Source of the DNA: Xanthostigma xanthostigma | Taxonomy: Eukaryota; Arthropoda; Insecta; Raphidioptera; Raphidiidae | Reading direction: 5' to 3' | Assembly: GCA_963575645.1 (NCBI GenBank) | Contig: OY754464.1 | Span: 28,597,501-28,661,500, forward strand | DNA length: 64,000 bases | Part shown: piece after piece, positions 1 through 10,100 of the stretch | Numbering within the stretch: position 1 is the stretch's first letter | Layout of the letters: each line of letters begins with the position of its first letter | Program-made: the position numbers and the translations under genes | The notes under the pieces: generated by a model | Seen by the model: the letters and a program-made list of their open reading frames with translations, nothing else | Databases searched by the model: none | What the model was told of the DNA's origin: nothing

Positions 1-1
1 G

Positions 2-190
2 GACTCTGTAACTGAAAGATATCTTATTCGTATTGAAAACTTACCTGTGCCTAACAGTTTTCAAGAACTAAAGAAAATTTCTAAAAATTTCGATGAATCA
101 ACCCGCAGACAAGAAGAAGCTCGTCAGAGAGAATTTGAAGAAGAGAAAATGTTGGCCAAACCTAACCTTCCTACTTCAAAGAAATCCTGA
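2..190 (+). CDS. gag: gag C-terminus of element A (partial)
   Basis: A frame open from the window edge ends at a TGA at 188-190. The 62 visible residues are highly charged, with a Glu/Arg/Gln-rich stretch (around residues 38-52: RRQEEARQREFEEEKM) that could form a coiled coil, followed by a Pro/Lys tail. No zinc knuckle is visible in this fragment; it may lie upstream or be absent. The frame is the same as pol, and no stop other than this TGA separates them, so this is the tail of the structural protein and is probably extended into Gag-Pol by stop-codon readthrough. Identification as gag rests on position before protease, not on a domain. Confidence 0.7.
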   Translation, partial: DSVTERYLIRIENLPVPNSFQELKKISKNFDESTRRQEEARQREFEEEKMLAKPNLPTSKKS

Positions 191-194
191 CTAG
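188..194 (+). promoter_or_regulatory. Candidate UGA-CUAG stop-codon readthrough site, gag/pol of element A
   Basis: The gag stop reads TGA followed directly by CTAG, and the same frame continues open through 3400. UGA followed by CUA(G) is the known leaky-stop context of alphaviruses, some plant viruses and several animal genes. The first ATG of pol (308) falls inside the protease fold, just before the catalytic DTG, so independent initiation there would give a truncated protease. Readthrough is therefore the simplest way to make pol. This is inferred from sequence only. Confidence 0.6.
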
Positions 195-3100
195 AGCCTT
201 TTTGTGAAAGACTTACCACTCCTTTTTCAAACTTATTTTCTTCCTTAACGCCTAAATATTCTCACTATCAACAAAAGTTACCTTTTATTAACATTAAAAT
301 TGACACTATGGAATATCCTGTTCTAATCGATACCGGTGCCACTTTCAACTTCATGAAGACAGAAGTTCTAAATGAAATCAAACATCACAATCATCTGAAA
401 ATTTTGAAGAATCATACGTACATTATGTTCGCCAATGGATCGAAAGTAAAGGTCAAGAAAAAAGTTGAAGTCGTCATTAAAATTGAAACATTAACATGGA
501 AAATGCAATTTTTATTAGTCAATCAACTTTCAATACCTATCATATTTGGAAGTGATAGTTTACAACATATGCAAGCATTGGTGGATTATTCACAACGACA
601 TATGCGTTTTGCCTTTACTACAGTATCGACTCCGATTAACTTTAACGCTGTCGAGTCATCGATTCCATTAAATTATACGGTGGAACAACCTATCGAACTA
701 AATCCGCACCAAAAGAAGAAACTTGAAGATGTTTTAAATAAGTACAACGATGTATTAACCGAGAAAATAGGACATGCCAAAGGTTATGAAATGAAAATCA
801 ATCTTCGTGACAGCATTCCAGTCTATCGGCCGCCTTTTCCTTTGTCACCGCCTAAAGCAAAGCGAATGCAAGAATATTTAAGTCAACTTGAGAAACAAGG
901 AGTCATTGAAAAATGTATATCAAAATATGCTTCACCGGCCTTTTTATTAACAAAAAAAGATGGAGCACCACGGCTTTGCGTAGACTATCGTGCAGTCAAT
1001 AAACACATTATATTTGATCCGTACCCAAGTCCAAGGCTTGAAGAATTATTTCAATGTCTGCATGGTTCGACTGTATTTTCAATAATTGATCTAACTTCAG
1101 CTTTCTTTCAAGTACCGTTGAATGAACACTCTAAGAACGTTACTGCTTTTGTAGTACCATGGGGTCAATATAGATTTACACATGCGCCACAAGGACTCTC
1201 AATTTCACCACAAGGTCTAAATCGGATAATGATTGACATCTTTGGCGATCTTAAATACAAATTTTGTCTACCCTACTTAGACGATTTACTTGTTCACAGC
1301 GCCAACCTCAATGAACACATACAACATTTGGAAGAAATCTTTTTTAGACTTAGAAAAGCTGGATTGACTGCAAATCCTGCAAAATCAAAATTTTGTATGC
1401 TTCGTCTGAAGTATTTAGGACATATTATATCTAAAGATGGACTACAAATGGATCCGGGACGAGTTCAAGCTATCAATGATTTAACACCACCAAAGAATCT
1501 TAAACAATTAAGATCATTCATCGGTCTGGCTTCCTTTTTTGGAAAATTTATTCCACGATTTTCAGAGATCAGTGCCCCGTTGAACCGTTTGAAGAAAAAG
1601 GGCGTAAAGTTTAAATTTACTAAAATTGAACTCGACGCATTTAATATCATTAAAGACAAACTTATATCTGCTCCAGTATTGCGTTTTCCAGACTTCGAAA
1701 AAGAATTCATTCTTCGATGTGATAGCAGCGATGTTGCACTAGGTGCCGTATTATTGCAACAATATGGCAAAGACTTATTACCAGTGGCTTACGCTTCCAG
1801 AAAACTAGACGAACGCCAACAGAGGGCTATCATTTATGAAAAGGAATGTTTCGCTTTATATTGGTCTGTACAAAAATTTAAAGATTATCTCTTACATAAA
1901 AAATTTAGAGTTGAAACAGACAATTCCGCTTTAAAATGGTTATATAACACTCCTAAGAAGTTTGGCAAAACAGCAAGATGGATACTTGAATTATCTAACT
2001 TTGAATTCGATGTCATACATATTGGCGGTACTGTTAATAATGTTGCTGACGCACTTACCAGACTCTATGCTGACGACAATTCAAATGAAAACACCGATAA
2101 CGACGACAACAACATAATGACTAACGAAAACTGTGCACCGCTAAATTTCTTAAATGAAATACCGGAAGCCTTTCCATCACTGAGGAAGCACCAACAAGAC
2201 GATCCGTACTGTCAAGGCGTCACCCAGCAGTTGAATGCTGGCAATGATGTAAAAGACTTCATAGTTCGAGATGGTCTTCTGTGTAAACTCGTTGGAAAAT
2301 TCCACAAACGCCGCATATTTATTCCTGAAAAGCTGCGAGAAATGATTAAATATTATTTCCATGACATGGAACTTAGCGCTCACAGTGGTGTGACAAAAAC
2401 TTACAGAGCAATTTCAAAACGCTACTATTGGCCTCAAATGTATGACGACATCCGTAACTACGTTATCAGCTGCAAGATTTGTCAACGCACCAAAGCCGCT
2501 ACGCATCACACAGGAGCTCCGATGGCATCAAAAAACCCACGTTTCACTTGGCAGACTGTTCATATCGATTATCTGGGTCCGATGGCTTTAAGTCGAAATA
2601 AAAACCGTTACTGTCTAGTTTTGATCGACTCGTACAGTAAATTTATACAAGTTATGCCAGCAAGTAGATGCACAGCTGCTGTTACAATAAAAAAGCTTGA
2701 AGATGTTTGGTATCAATTTGGTCCACCTGTGAATATTGTTTCCGACAATGCTAAAAATTTCACCGCAAGAGAATTTAAAGACATGTGCCTTCGATGGGGT
2801 TGCAAACATATACTTACAAGCCCTTACAACCCTAAAGCTAATCAGTCCGAAAGAACCAACAGAACTTTAATCGCTGGCTTATCGAGTCTGTTAAAAGGTT
2901 ATGCTTCGAAACATAACACATGGGATCGCTTCACCAGATCCGTCGTATATTCTTATAACAATTCATTTCAAGAGACGACAAAACAAACACCTGCATCAAT
3001 CTTTTTGAAAAGAGAACTTTTAATGCCACTCGATAACTTTTGGAATATCCGTAAAATTATAACATCGACAAAAGTTCCTTCGAAGCGACTTATTGACAAC

Positions 3101-3400
3101 TTTATCGAAGAAGCTCATCGGAAGCGACAATATTACTACAACCAACGAAAACCAAGTCAACATCCGTTTCAAGCAAATCAGCAAGTTTTACAAAGGGTTC
3201 TACAGCGTACCGTACCCGGTGTCAAATCCAAAAAATTCACACCTCGTTGGTCGGAGCCTAGAAGAATATTAAAATTTACAAGTCCCGTAAGTGTCGTTCT
3301 GCGTGATGACAACACCGGAAAGATTTACAAATCTCACGTAGACCATCTCAAGCCTTTCCATTTACGTCGCAGAGGAAGACCTCCTGAAAACTTCACTTGA
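191..3400 (+). CDS. pol: pol polyprotein of element A (protease, RT, RNase H, integrase)
   Basis: This encodes the enzymes that process Gag, copy the RNA and integrate the DNA. Counting from the ATG at 308: aspartic protease with DTGA at residues 8-11; reverse transcriptase with YLDD at 323-326; RNase H with catalytic Asp near 472 and 538 (FILRCDSSD and VETDNS); integrase zinc domain H685-x6-H692-x29-C722-x2-C725; integrase core D754, D813, E848 (34 residues between the last two). The C-terminus ends in a short basic stretch. The frame is open back to the gag TGA at 188, and residues encoded at about 275-307 (LPFINIKIDT) look like the first protease strand, so I start the product after the UGA rather than at ATG 308. 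No frameshift or missing catalytic residue was seen. Confidence 0.93.
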   Translation, partial: LEPFCERLTTPFSNLFSSLTPKYSHYQQKLPFINIKIDTMEYPVLIDTGATFNFMKTEVLNEIKHHNHLKILKNHTYIMFANGSKVKVKKKVEVVIKIETLTWKMQFLLVNQLSIPIIFGSDSLQHMQALVDYSQRHMRFAFTTVSTPINFNAVESSIPLNYTVEQPIELNPHQKKKLEDVLNKYNDVLTEKIGHAKGYEMKINLRDSIPVYRPPFPLSPPKAKRMQEYLSQLEKQGVIEKCISKYASPAFLLTKKDGAPRLCVDYRAVNKHIIFDPYPSPRLEELFQCLHGSTVFSIIDLTSAFFQVPLNEHSKNVTAFVVPWGQYRFTHAPQGLSISPQGLNRIMIDIFGDLKYKFCLPYLDDLLVHSANLNEHIQHLEEIFFRLRKAGLTANPAKSKFCMLRLKYLGHIISKDGLQMDPGRVQAINDLTPPKNLKQLRSFIGLASFFGKFIPRFSEISAPLNRLKKKGVKFKFTKIELDAFNIIKDKLISAPVLRFPDFEKEFILRCDSSDVALGAVLLQQYGKDLLPVAYASRKLDERQQRAIIYEKECFALYWSVQKFKDYLLHKKFRVETDNSALKWLYNTPKKFGKTARWILELSNFEFDVIHIGGTVNNVADALTRLYADDNSNENTDNDDNNIMTNENCAPLNFLNEIPEAFPSLRKHQQDDPYCQGVTQQLNAGNDVKDFIVRDGLLCKLVGKFHKRRIFIPEKLREMIKYYFHDMELSAHSGVTKTYRAISKRYYWPQMYDDIRNYVISCKICQRTKAATHHTGAPMASKNPRFTWQTVHIDYLGPMALSRNKNRYCLVLIDSYSKFIQVMPASRCTAAVTIKKLEDVWYQFGPPVNIVSDNAKNFTAREFKDMCLRWGCKHILTSPYNPKANQSERTNRTLIAGLSSLLKGYASKHNTWDRFTRSVVYSYNNSFQETTKQTPASIFLKRELLMPLDNFWNIRKIITSTKVPSKRLIDNFIEEAHRKRQYYYNQRKPSQHPFQANQQVLQRVLQRTVPGVKSKKFTPRWSEPRRILKFTSPVSVVLRDDNTGKIYKSHVDHLKPFHLRRRGRPPENFT

Positions 3401-3412
3401 AGAGTCTAAACC

Positions 3413-4647
3413 TGTAACGTTGTATAAAAAAAATCATATTTTTTTGTATACATGTACAATTCCTTTTCTTTAATTTAATGTATTTTTTTTTTGTTATTAT
3501 TTAAATTCATTTTAATTTCGACTGCAAATTGTTCACTCGTTATGCAACCCCTTTATCCGATTTAACTTTGTACTTGCATAACTGTTTCATTTTTAAAATA
3601 TTTCTTACTAAAATTATTCACTTGATCTTTGGCAACGCTTAAACTAACATTAAAAATTTAAATAATTATTAATAAACTTACAGTTCAAAATTAGAATAAA
3701 AATTCATACTAATATAAAAGCTAATTTTAAAAGAACTATTTAAAGTCGAAATTAATAGATTTAAATATTCATTTCTATCAACCACATTTATAAATTACAA
3801 TTTAAAAAAATTTAAACTACTATTTTCAATAAACCTTTTTGTGATCTGAATTGGAGATTTATTTTAATTAAATTGAGTTAATTTAATAAAAAAAAAAAGA
3901 AGTATCCGATGCTAAAATATAATTAATTATATAAAGAGTGGCATCGGTACAGTAGATATGGGTATGAAGTTCACTTTTTTTAATAAAAAAATATATTCCA
4001 TCAACTGAAATTTCTATATCGGCATGTATTTTGTCAATCCAAGTCTGCACTAGATTATATAGTTCTCTAATATTATAAAGAGAAAGTACACATTTTTGAA
4101 TTTGTGTGTATCTGGAGGGTAATCTCTGGAACCACTGCACCTATTTGAAAAATGTTTTCACCACTATTTAGAATGAACCTTCAGGATGGACATAGGCTAT
4201 ATATTATCGCGTTAAAATGAAATTACTTTCGAGGAGACCAATTTTGCAACGTAAGTCGACGAAAAAATGGTGGCAATCTACAAATTCGGGCGAAACCGGA
4301 CCGGATTACTAGAGATGATATCAAAAATGCGGAACGACTTCATTGTATACATTCAGATTTATGTCGTTAGCGCGCTGTTCACTGTTAATTGACTTCTTAA
4401 CTGACTGCCTGTCTTCCTAGCTATGCGCTGTTTATATACTCTTCAGTCGCATTCTGGAACATTCTCAAAGCGTCGACAATCTTCTACACGGTTCCGACAA
4501 TAATGTGCGTATTGTTATCTACACGTTTCCGACAACAATGTGCGTATTGTTGCCTACGCGGTTCCGACAACAATGTGCGTATTGTTGCCTACGCGGTTCC
4601 GAAAACAATGTGTGTATTGTTGTCACCTCCAGTGGAGTCCCGTTACA
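3413..4647 (+). repeat. Proposed 3' LTR of element A
   Basis: Starts TGTAACG directly after CC, 13 bases past the pol stop, and ends CGTTACA: a perfect 7-bp inverted terminal pair with the TG...CA form expected of LTRs. Element B also has CC before its TGT. Inside are an AATAAA (about 3829), a TATAAA-like stretch (about 3932) and a block of 35-bp tandem repeats near the right end. The purine tract before it is poor (GAAGAGTCTAAA). The 5' LTR is outside the window, so identity cannot be tested here. Short open frames inside are not credible genes. Confidence 0.55.
4491..4624 (+). repeat. 35-bp tandem repeat in the LTR of element A, 3.8 copies
   Basis: Units start at 4491, 4526, 4561 and 4596. 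The consensus contains the inverted repeat CAACAAT-gtgcgt-ATTGTTG, so each unit can form a 7-bp stem with a 6-nt loop, followed by a short spacer ending ACGCGGTTCCGA. Units differ at a few positions only. Four regularly spaced dyads could be binding sites of a transcription factor or structured RNA in the LTR; function unknown. Confidence 0.8.
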
Positions 4648-5240
4648 ATACTCTAAAACGAGAACAAATGAAAAATGAAACCTATAGCTATACAAATTTA
4701 ATATCTACTACATAAGTACATATTATTATGTATTTATACGTAGTATTATAAAATATTTTACAAGAAATTACTGTTTTTATTTGTTTTCTTATTATATAAA
4801 TATGGGATCTATATTACAAAAATTTTTATAGCTATATTTTCAGGGCGTTTTGAAACAATGTACGTTCTATAAAAAGTAAATTAATTATTATCTGTCTATA
4901 TACATGAACTCCTCAAAGACGTGAACATCACGTGCAGTAATTAGTTCACGTTACTCTATTGTGTCAGTAAACTAATGTAGTGTATAGACAGACGTAGTTT
5001 ACACTGAACATTACAAAAGTGAAACTTACTTGCCTACGCAAAATGTACATCCATATGTTATAAATCGGTATTTATAGAATATAAAGATTTGTTTTTCATT
5101 AGACCGAATAAAATTTTCCATTCCGTACATAAAGAAGTTTCACTTCAAGAAATAATTTGAATAGAATCAGAAATTTGCTAAAGCATATGAACGAAATTTT
5201 CACCTTTTCATATAACAGTTCATTTTGTTTCCGAATATAT
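4648..5240. other. Intervening AT-rich sequence between elements A and B
   Basis: Nothing coding. Very AT-rich; contains a small imperfect dyad around CGTGAACATCACG (4920-4935). The last bases (AATATAT, 5234-5240) are duplicated after element B. Confidence 0.6.
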
Positions 5241-6228
5241 TGTCACGTGGTGCCATAGCACCGCGACATTTTTTTAATATTAGCATAAAAATTATTATAA
5301 TAAAATAAATAAATAAGGAAATCTTAAATCACTAAATTCGCGGCTATTTGCATGCGCGGTACGATTTGGATCGCGTGGCTTGGACTTACAAACATAAGTG
5401 TGTCTATCGTGTGATCCAGTCGTCTGACTCTAAATACGCGGTATCTGTGATTTTCAAAAGTGAAAAAGTGACAAACAATAGTTGTTAGGTTTGAAATAAT
5501 TAAAATCAATATTTATTAGTTACGGGAAAAATAACAAACATTAAGTTGTTTTCCGGGATTCGGTGTGGTCGCATGAAAAGGACGCTCATGGAATAAACCA
5601 CAGAATCATCTTCAAGCTTCTTCTCCAAACCGAATTTAGACTTCATTGTACTACCATGAAGCGCCTAAATACCCGTAGTCTCTCACGAATTATGTAAAGT
5701 ATTCCTAGAATAAGTATTGTTCAAGTGTAAGTAAGTACTCTTCAGAGAAAGGTATGACGCTCACGCCTAGTTTTCTTTTCCTCTTTCACGTTTTATTATT
5801 TTTTTTTTTTAATTTAAACAACCTTATTAAATGTACTTCCCTAGATAATTAAGTGATCACCTCGTCAGGGTTCTACCCCCAGTTCCTAATTGTCAATCAT
5901 GATCAAACGATATTGTTAATATTAAGAATGTACTTGTAAATCAGATTTCCTTGTACTTTATCACCGACACGTTTTTGAAGTGATTATGAAATATAATTGT
6001 TATCGACCAACGGCATATTCTTTTCTTTGTTACATTTCTGCACAAGTTTCTCAGAACAGTAGAAGAAGTGGAGCTGTACCCTCTCTGATCACTATGGGCC
6101 CAAAATAACACCGGTACAGCCCGAACAATCCACCGTTTTGAGAAATCTGTCCGTCTTTTTTCTTTTATTTATTCACAGGTGGGAATGGACCTACGTTACC
6201 AGAAATCCTTCCACTGCCGTGCTATAAT
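5241..6228 (+). repeat. 5' LTR of element B
   Basis: 988 bp, starting TGTCACGTGG and ending near GCTATAAT just before the primer binding site. It matches 10972-11958 base for base as far as I can follow by eye, except that a T-run near 5800 has 12 rather than 11 T. It contains a candidate poly(A) signal AATAAA (5592-5597) and further AATAAA-like runs near 5304. A 61-codon open frame on the minus strand is present in both LTRs and is not credible as a gene. Confidence 0.95.
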
Positions 6229-6243
6229 TGGTAGCAAGGAGCG
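6229..6243 (+). other. Primer binding site of element B
   Basis: TGGTAGCAAGGAGCG sits immediately 3' of the 5' LTR. The TGG start pairs with the CCA end of a tRNA; the first eight bases (TGGTAGCA) fit the 3' end of eukaryotic initiator methionine tRNA, after which the match breaks down, so the primer identity is uncertain. Confidence 0.6.
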
Positions 6244-6295
6244 TAGTTAATTCCTGAGTCCTGTTCCTGTCCGATTCCACGTCTTCCAGTCGACC

Positions 6296-7159
6296 ATGCC
6301 GCGCCATAAGTCCTGCCGCAGCCCAAAGTCTCCGCCGACACCCGGGCAAAGCAAATCTCCAGGTCCGCCTCCGACCACCGCTGAACTTCCAGACTCTCCG
6401 CCGGCGATGGACGATCCTCCAGTGCACTCACCGAGTAAGTCCGAGCCAATTCTTATTTCCGTTCCAAATCATACCGCTTCGCATGCAAATATGGGCGATA
6501 TCCGGGACTTGTTGCGTAACGTACCTACCGCTACAGGTACAGATCTTGACATTTTGATACAATTCCTGTTAGAAATCGAGAACGTGAGTCAATTCGCTTT
6601 AGTTCCATTTCATATTTTGTTAAAGAGTTTAGGCACTAAGACTGACGGACCCCTCCGACAGTGGTGGAGACTTAATGTCTATTCTGAACTCGAATGGACA
6701 CAGCTCAAAAATCTTATTCTAAACCATTTCACCACTTCTATAGATCGGGCTATGCTAATAGAACGCTATATCAGTAGGCGTCAGAACCTCTCTGAGAATT
6801 TTCCCGAATATGCTGAAGACGTCTTGAAATACGTCGAATTATTGGGTCCTAGCCTGTCTGAATCGGAGATAATTGCGCGCATTTGGCTTAACCAAAACGA
6901 ATTCACATTTAATTATCTACAATTCAGAGATACCCCAACTTGTTTAGCTGAGCTTCACCAGCTTATAAAACATTTGAGAGTAGTTGAACGTCAACGTAAA
7001 ACGTACACTCACCCCAATTCGACCGGACTTGTCGCTCCTAATTTTTCCCCTTGTTGCCGATATTGTAAACAACCAGGTCACTTTATAGCCCAGTGTCCGG
7101 TTCGTCCCCCACGTCCTTCTCCTTCTGAACCTAAGGCTATCCTGCCCTCTCAAGGGTGA
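6296..7159 (+). CDS. gag: gag of element B
   Basis: 287 residues, capsid/nucleocapsid precursor. The N-terminus is Pro/Ser-rich and basic (about 1-60). The middle (about 80-235) has the Trp-containing helical look of a Ty3/gypsy capsid (PLRQWWRLNVY, then FPEYAEDVLKY). A single CCHC zinc knuckle C254-x2-C257-x4-H262-x4-C267 follows, then a short Pro-rich tail. The ATG at 6296 lies in a good context (GTCGACCATGC) and is the first in the internal region after the primer binding site. It ends at TGA 7157-7159, which is in frame with pol and followed by no further stop, so Gag-Pol is probably made by readthrough. Intact, no shifts. Confidence 0.92.
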   Translation: MPRHKSCRSPKSPPTPGQSKSPGPPPTTAELPDSPPAMDDPPVHSPSKSEPILISVPNHTASHANMGDIRDLLRNVPTATGTDLDILIQFLLEIENVSQFALVPFHILLKSLGTKTDGPLRQWWRLNVYSELEWTQLKNLILNHFTTSIDRAMLIERYISRRQNLSENFPEYAEDVLKYVELLGPSLSESEIIARIWLNQNEFTFNYLQFRDTPTCLAELHQLIKHLRVVERQRKTYTHPNSTGLVAPNFSPCCRYCKQPGHFIAQCPVRPPRPSPSEPKAILPSQG

Positions 7160-7165
7160 GATAGC
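7157..7165 (+). promoter_or_regulatory. In-frame UGA between gag and pol of element B (candidate readthrough site)
   Basis: GGG-TGA-GAT-AGC: a single UGA separates gag from pol in one frame, with the frame open on both sides. No ATG lies between the UGA and the protease active site in a useful position: the earliest start-like codon upstream of DTG is a TTG at 7277. The downstream base is G, a context found at some retroviral readthrough sites where an RNA structure supports suppression; I did not resolve such a structure. Confidence 0.6.
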
Positions 7166-10100
7166 GTTGTCAAAATTTTTAGTAAACCGAAAGATGTAGA
7201 ACAAATTAATGTCTTTCCCCGGTTAACCACATTAGTTAATAAGTCACCTCTTTCGAACCACCCCCCTCCAGCTAACTTGTCCTCTCCTGTAAATACGTCT
7301 ATTCGATTGACTTCTCCCGTCCCGAATTATTCCTATAATTCCCCAAGTCAATCAAGTAGCTCTACGATCCCTCTAGTTTATCTCTACTTTCAACATATTC
7401 GAGCTTCGGCACTGCTTGATACCGGTTCTACCAAGAACTACATCAATTCCGAACTTGCTAATTATTTGTCATCGTTAAAAATAGGTACGATCACAAATTC
7501 GATTTCTTATGCCCAAGTAGCCAACAGATCTATCGCGAGATCTAATTTCACGTTAACAGTAGTCATTACTATTAGTAAATTTACCTGGAAGATTGATTTC
7601 CTAGTTCTCGACGCTCTGTCGTATCCCGTCATAATAGGTTATGATTCTTTATGCAAAATGGGTGCGAACGTTAATTGTACCGAGAATAATCTTTCTTTCA
7701 AATTCGATTCCTCTCACGTCATTCCCTTTGTACCGTTACCCGCTTCGTCCAAAACCTTCTCCCTGGATCACGTTACCAGTATAGATTCAAATGCGGCCAA
7801 CTTTAGTAGTTTGCTTGCAGAATTTCCAGAAGTTCTTACCGAAGAACTAGGTCAAGCTAAAAATTACAAATATTCAATTCATTTGTCTGACGGTATTCCA
7901 GTCCGAAAGGCCCCGTATCCACTTTCCCCACCTCAAGCTAAAATAATGAGGGAACATATTAGTGATCTTTTGAATAAAGGCGTTATTTCACCTAGTAAAT
8001 CCCCTTACGCTTCACCGGCTTTTCTTGTCAAGAAATCAAGTGGAGGTTATAGACTTTGTATTGATTATCGCCAGTTAAACAAAAAGGTTGTCATGGATAG
8101 TTTTCCTGTTCCGTCGATTGAGCACATTTTCCAGTGCTTAAAAAACGCCAAAGTTTTCACCACGTTGGATCTAAACAGCGCCTTTTACCAAGTTGAATTA
8201 TCTGACAAATCAAAGAGTCTAACTTCGTTCGTCACTCCTGAAGGCCAGTGGAAATTTCATAAGGCTCCGTTCGGGCTATCTATTTCACCTAGTGCTCTAA
8301 ACCGTCTGATGTTTGACATTTTTGCCGATTTAAGATACAAGTTTGTGATTGTATTTTTCGACGACTTATTAATATACAGTCCCGATATGGAATCTCATAT
8401 GGTACACGTTCGAGAAACGTTAAGACGTCTAAAAGAAGCTAATCTTACCGTGAATCCGGATAAAATAAAATTCGCCCAAAGCGAACTCAACTTCCTGGGT
8501 CATCGTGTCTCAAGCAACGGTCTTTCCATGGATCCCGACAAAGTGGAAGCGATAAAGAATTTGCCAATTCCGAAGAATTTGAAACAGCTTCAAACATTTA
8601 TTGGAATGGTTGGTTATTACGCTAAGTTTATCCCCGAATACGCTCAGATAATGTCGCCACTCAATGATCTACGGAAGAAAAATGTCAAATATAATTTAAC
8701 GGAAACGCATATTCAGTCTTTTCGCAAACTTCGTGAAGCTCTGTCAAGTTCACCAGTTCTACGTTTTCCCGATTTTCAACGCGAATTCATTCTGCAAACC
8801 GACGCCAGTCAAAATCATGTTGGTTGTGTTCTTTTACAATCCTTTGAAGATGGTCTACACCCGATCCAGTACGCAAGCCGACGTTTGACATCCGCCGAGA
8901 AGAAATACAGTACGTACGAACAAGAAGCTTTAGCATGTATTTGGGCTATGGAAAAAATGAAATCTTACCTCTCGCATCAAACTTTTATTCTTCAGACAGA
9001 TAGTTCCTGTCTCAAATGGTTAATTCAGCACCCCCGCAACTTAGGTCGTGTAGGTAGGTGGTTACTTCGCATCAGTCGTTTCAGTTTCAAAGTCGAACAT
9101 ATTCGCGGTAAAGTAAATTGTACTGCCGATTGTTTATCCCGTTTGGTAGCTGAATCCGAAACTTCTGAGAAAAATGCAATACAATCAAATTTTCTCAATC
9201 CCATTACGGAAATTAAAAATCCGTTTACCGAACTTAATATCCTGCAAGATCAAGATCCTGAGTTAAACCGCCTTAAAAGTCAAATTAATCAAGGTTTACC
9301 TCAGAAAAATTTCGCTATTCACAAGAATTTCCTGGTTCGACTCGTAGGCCGCAACCGTCGTCGACGTATTGTTGTTCCGTCCGCCTCCAAGAAAGAAATA
9401 TTGGAACAGTTTCATAATTCACAAATCGCCAGTCATCCCGGAGTCACGAAGACGTATCGTTCAATATCACGAAGATTTTGGTGGCCGCGCATGTTTGTTG
9501 AGGTTCGTCAATTTATTAAAGATTGTATGCTCTGTGCAACGCATAAATCAGATCAACATCCTGATAAAGTAGTTATGTCGTCTAATCCTCCACAATCTGT
9601 GTGGGATAAAATTTACATTGATCTCATGGGACCGCTTGTCAAATCACATTCCGGGAATAAATATGTTCTTCTAATTCTGGATAGTTACAGCAAGTGGTTA
9701 ATAACTTACGCGATTCCTGATTCCAGTTCCACGTCGATAATAAAATGTCTGCATCAAGTCTTTACCACGTATGGTCCACCAACTAAAATAGTTTCCGATA
9801 ACGCGACTTCGTTTACGTCAAACAAGTTTAATGAATTCTGTACTTCCTGGGGTTCACGTGTCATTCACAGTTCGCCTTATCATCCTTCGTCCAATGCTGT
9901 AGAAAGAGTAATACGAAACGTTAGAGCTGCTCTGTCAATTTTACTTCAACAAAAGTTTGACGATCATCTCAGTTGGGACTTGTTATTAAATCACATAACC
10001 TTCGCCAATAATTCTTCATATCATGAAAGTATTAAAAATTTACCTTGTAAGATATTTTTGTCAAGAGAAATCAAATTTCCACTCGATTTACAATGGAATT

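Larger units (their letters stand above)
1..4647 (+). mobile_element. Ty3/gypsy LTR retrotransposon, element A (5' part outside window)
   Basis: The window opens inside this element. In order it shows the last 62 codons of gag, an in-frame UGA, one uninterrupted pol frame (protease, reverse transcriptase, RNase H, integrase), and a proposed 3' LTR that starts 13 bases after the pol stop. No envelope frame follows pol. The 5' LTR, primer binding site and most of gag lie left of base 1. The domain order PR-RT-RH-IN is that of Ty3/gypsy (Metaviridae). The pol frame has no stops or frameshifts, so the copy is young or under selection. Clade is not assigned. Confidence 0.85.

Noticed and set aside
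4491-4624. CRISPR-like array
   Set aside because: Units are contiguous 35-bp tandem repeats without unique spacers, in a eukaryotic LTR.
4503-4715. 70-codon open frame with repeated CVLL motif
   Set aside because: It is a translation of the 35-bp tandem repeat in the LTR.
5324-5509. 61-codon minus-strand frame present twice (also 11055-11240)
   Set aside because: It lies in both LTRs; duplication of the LTR explains it, and the product has no domain.
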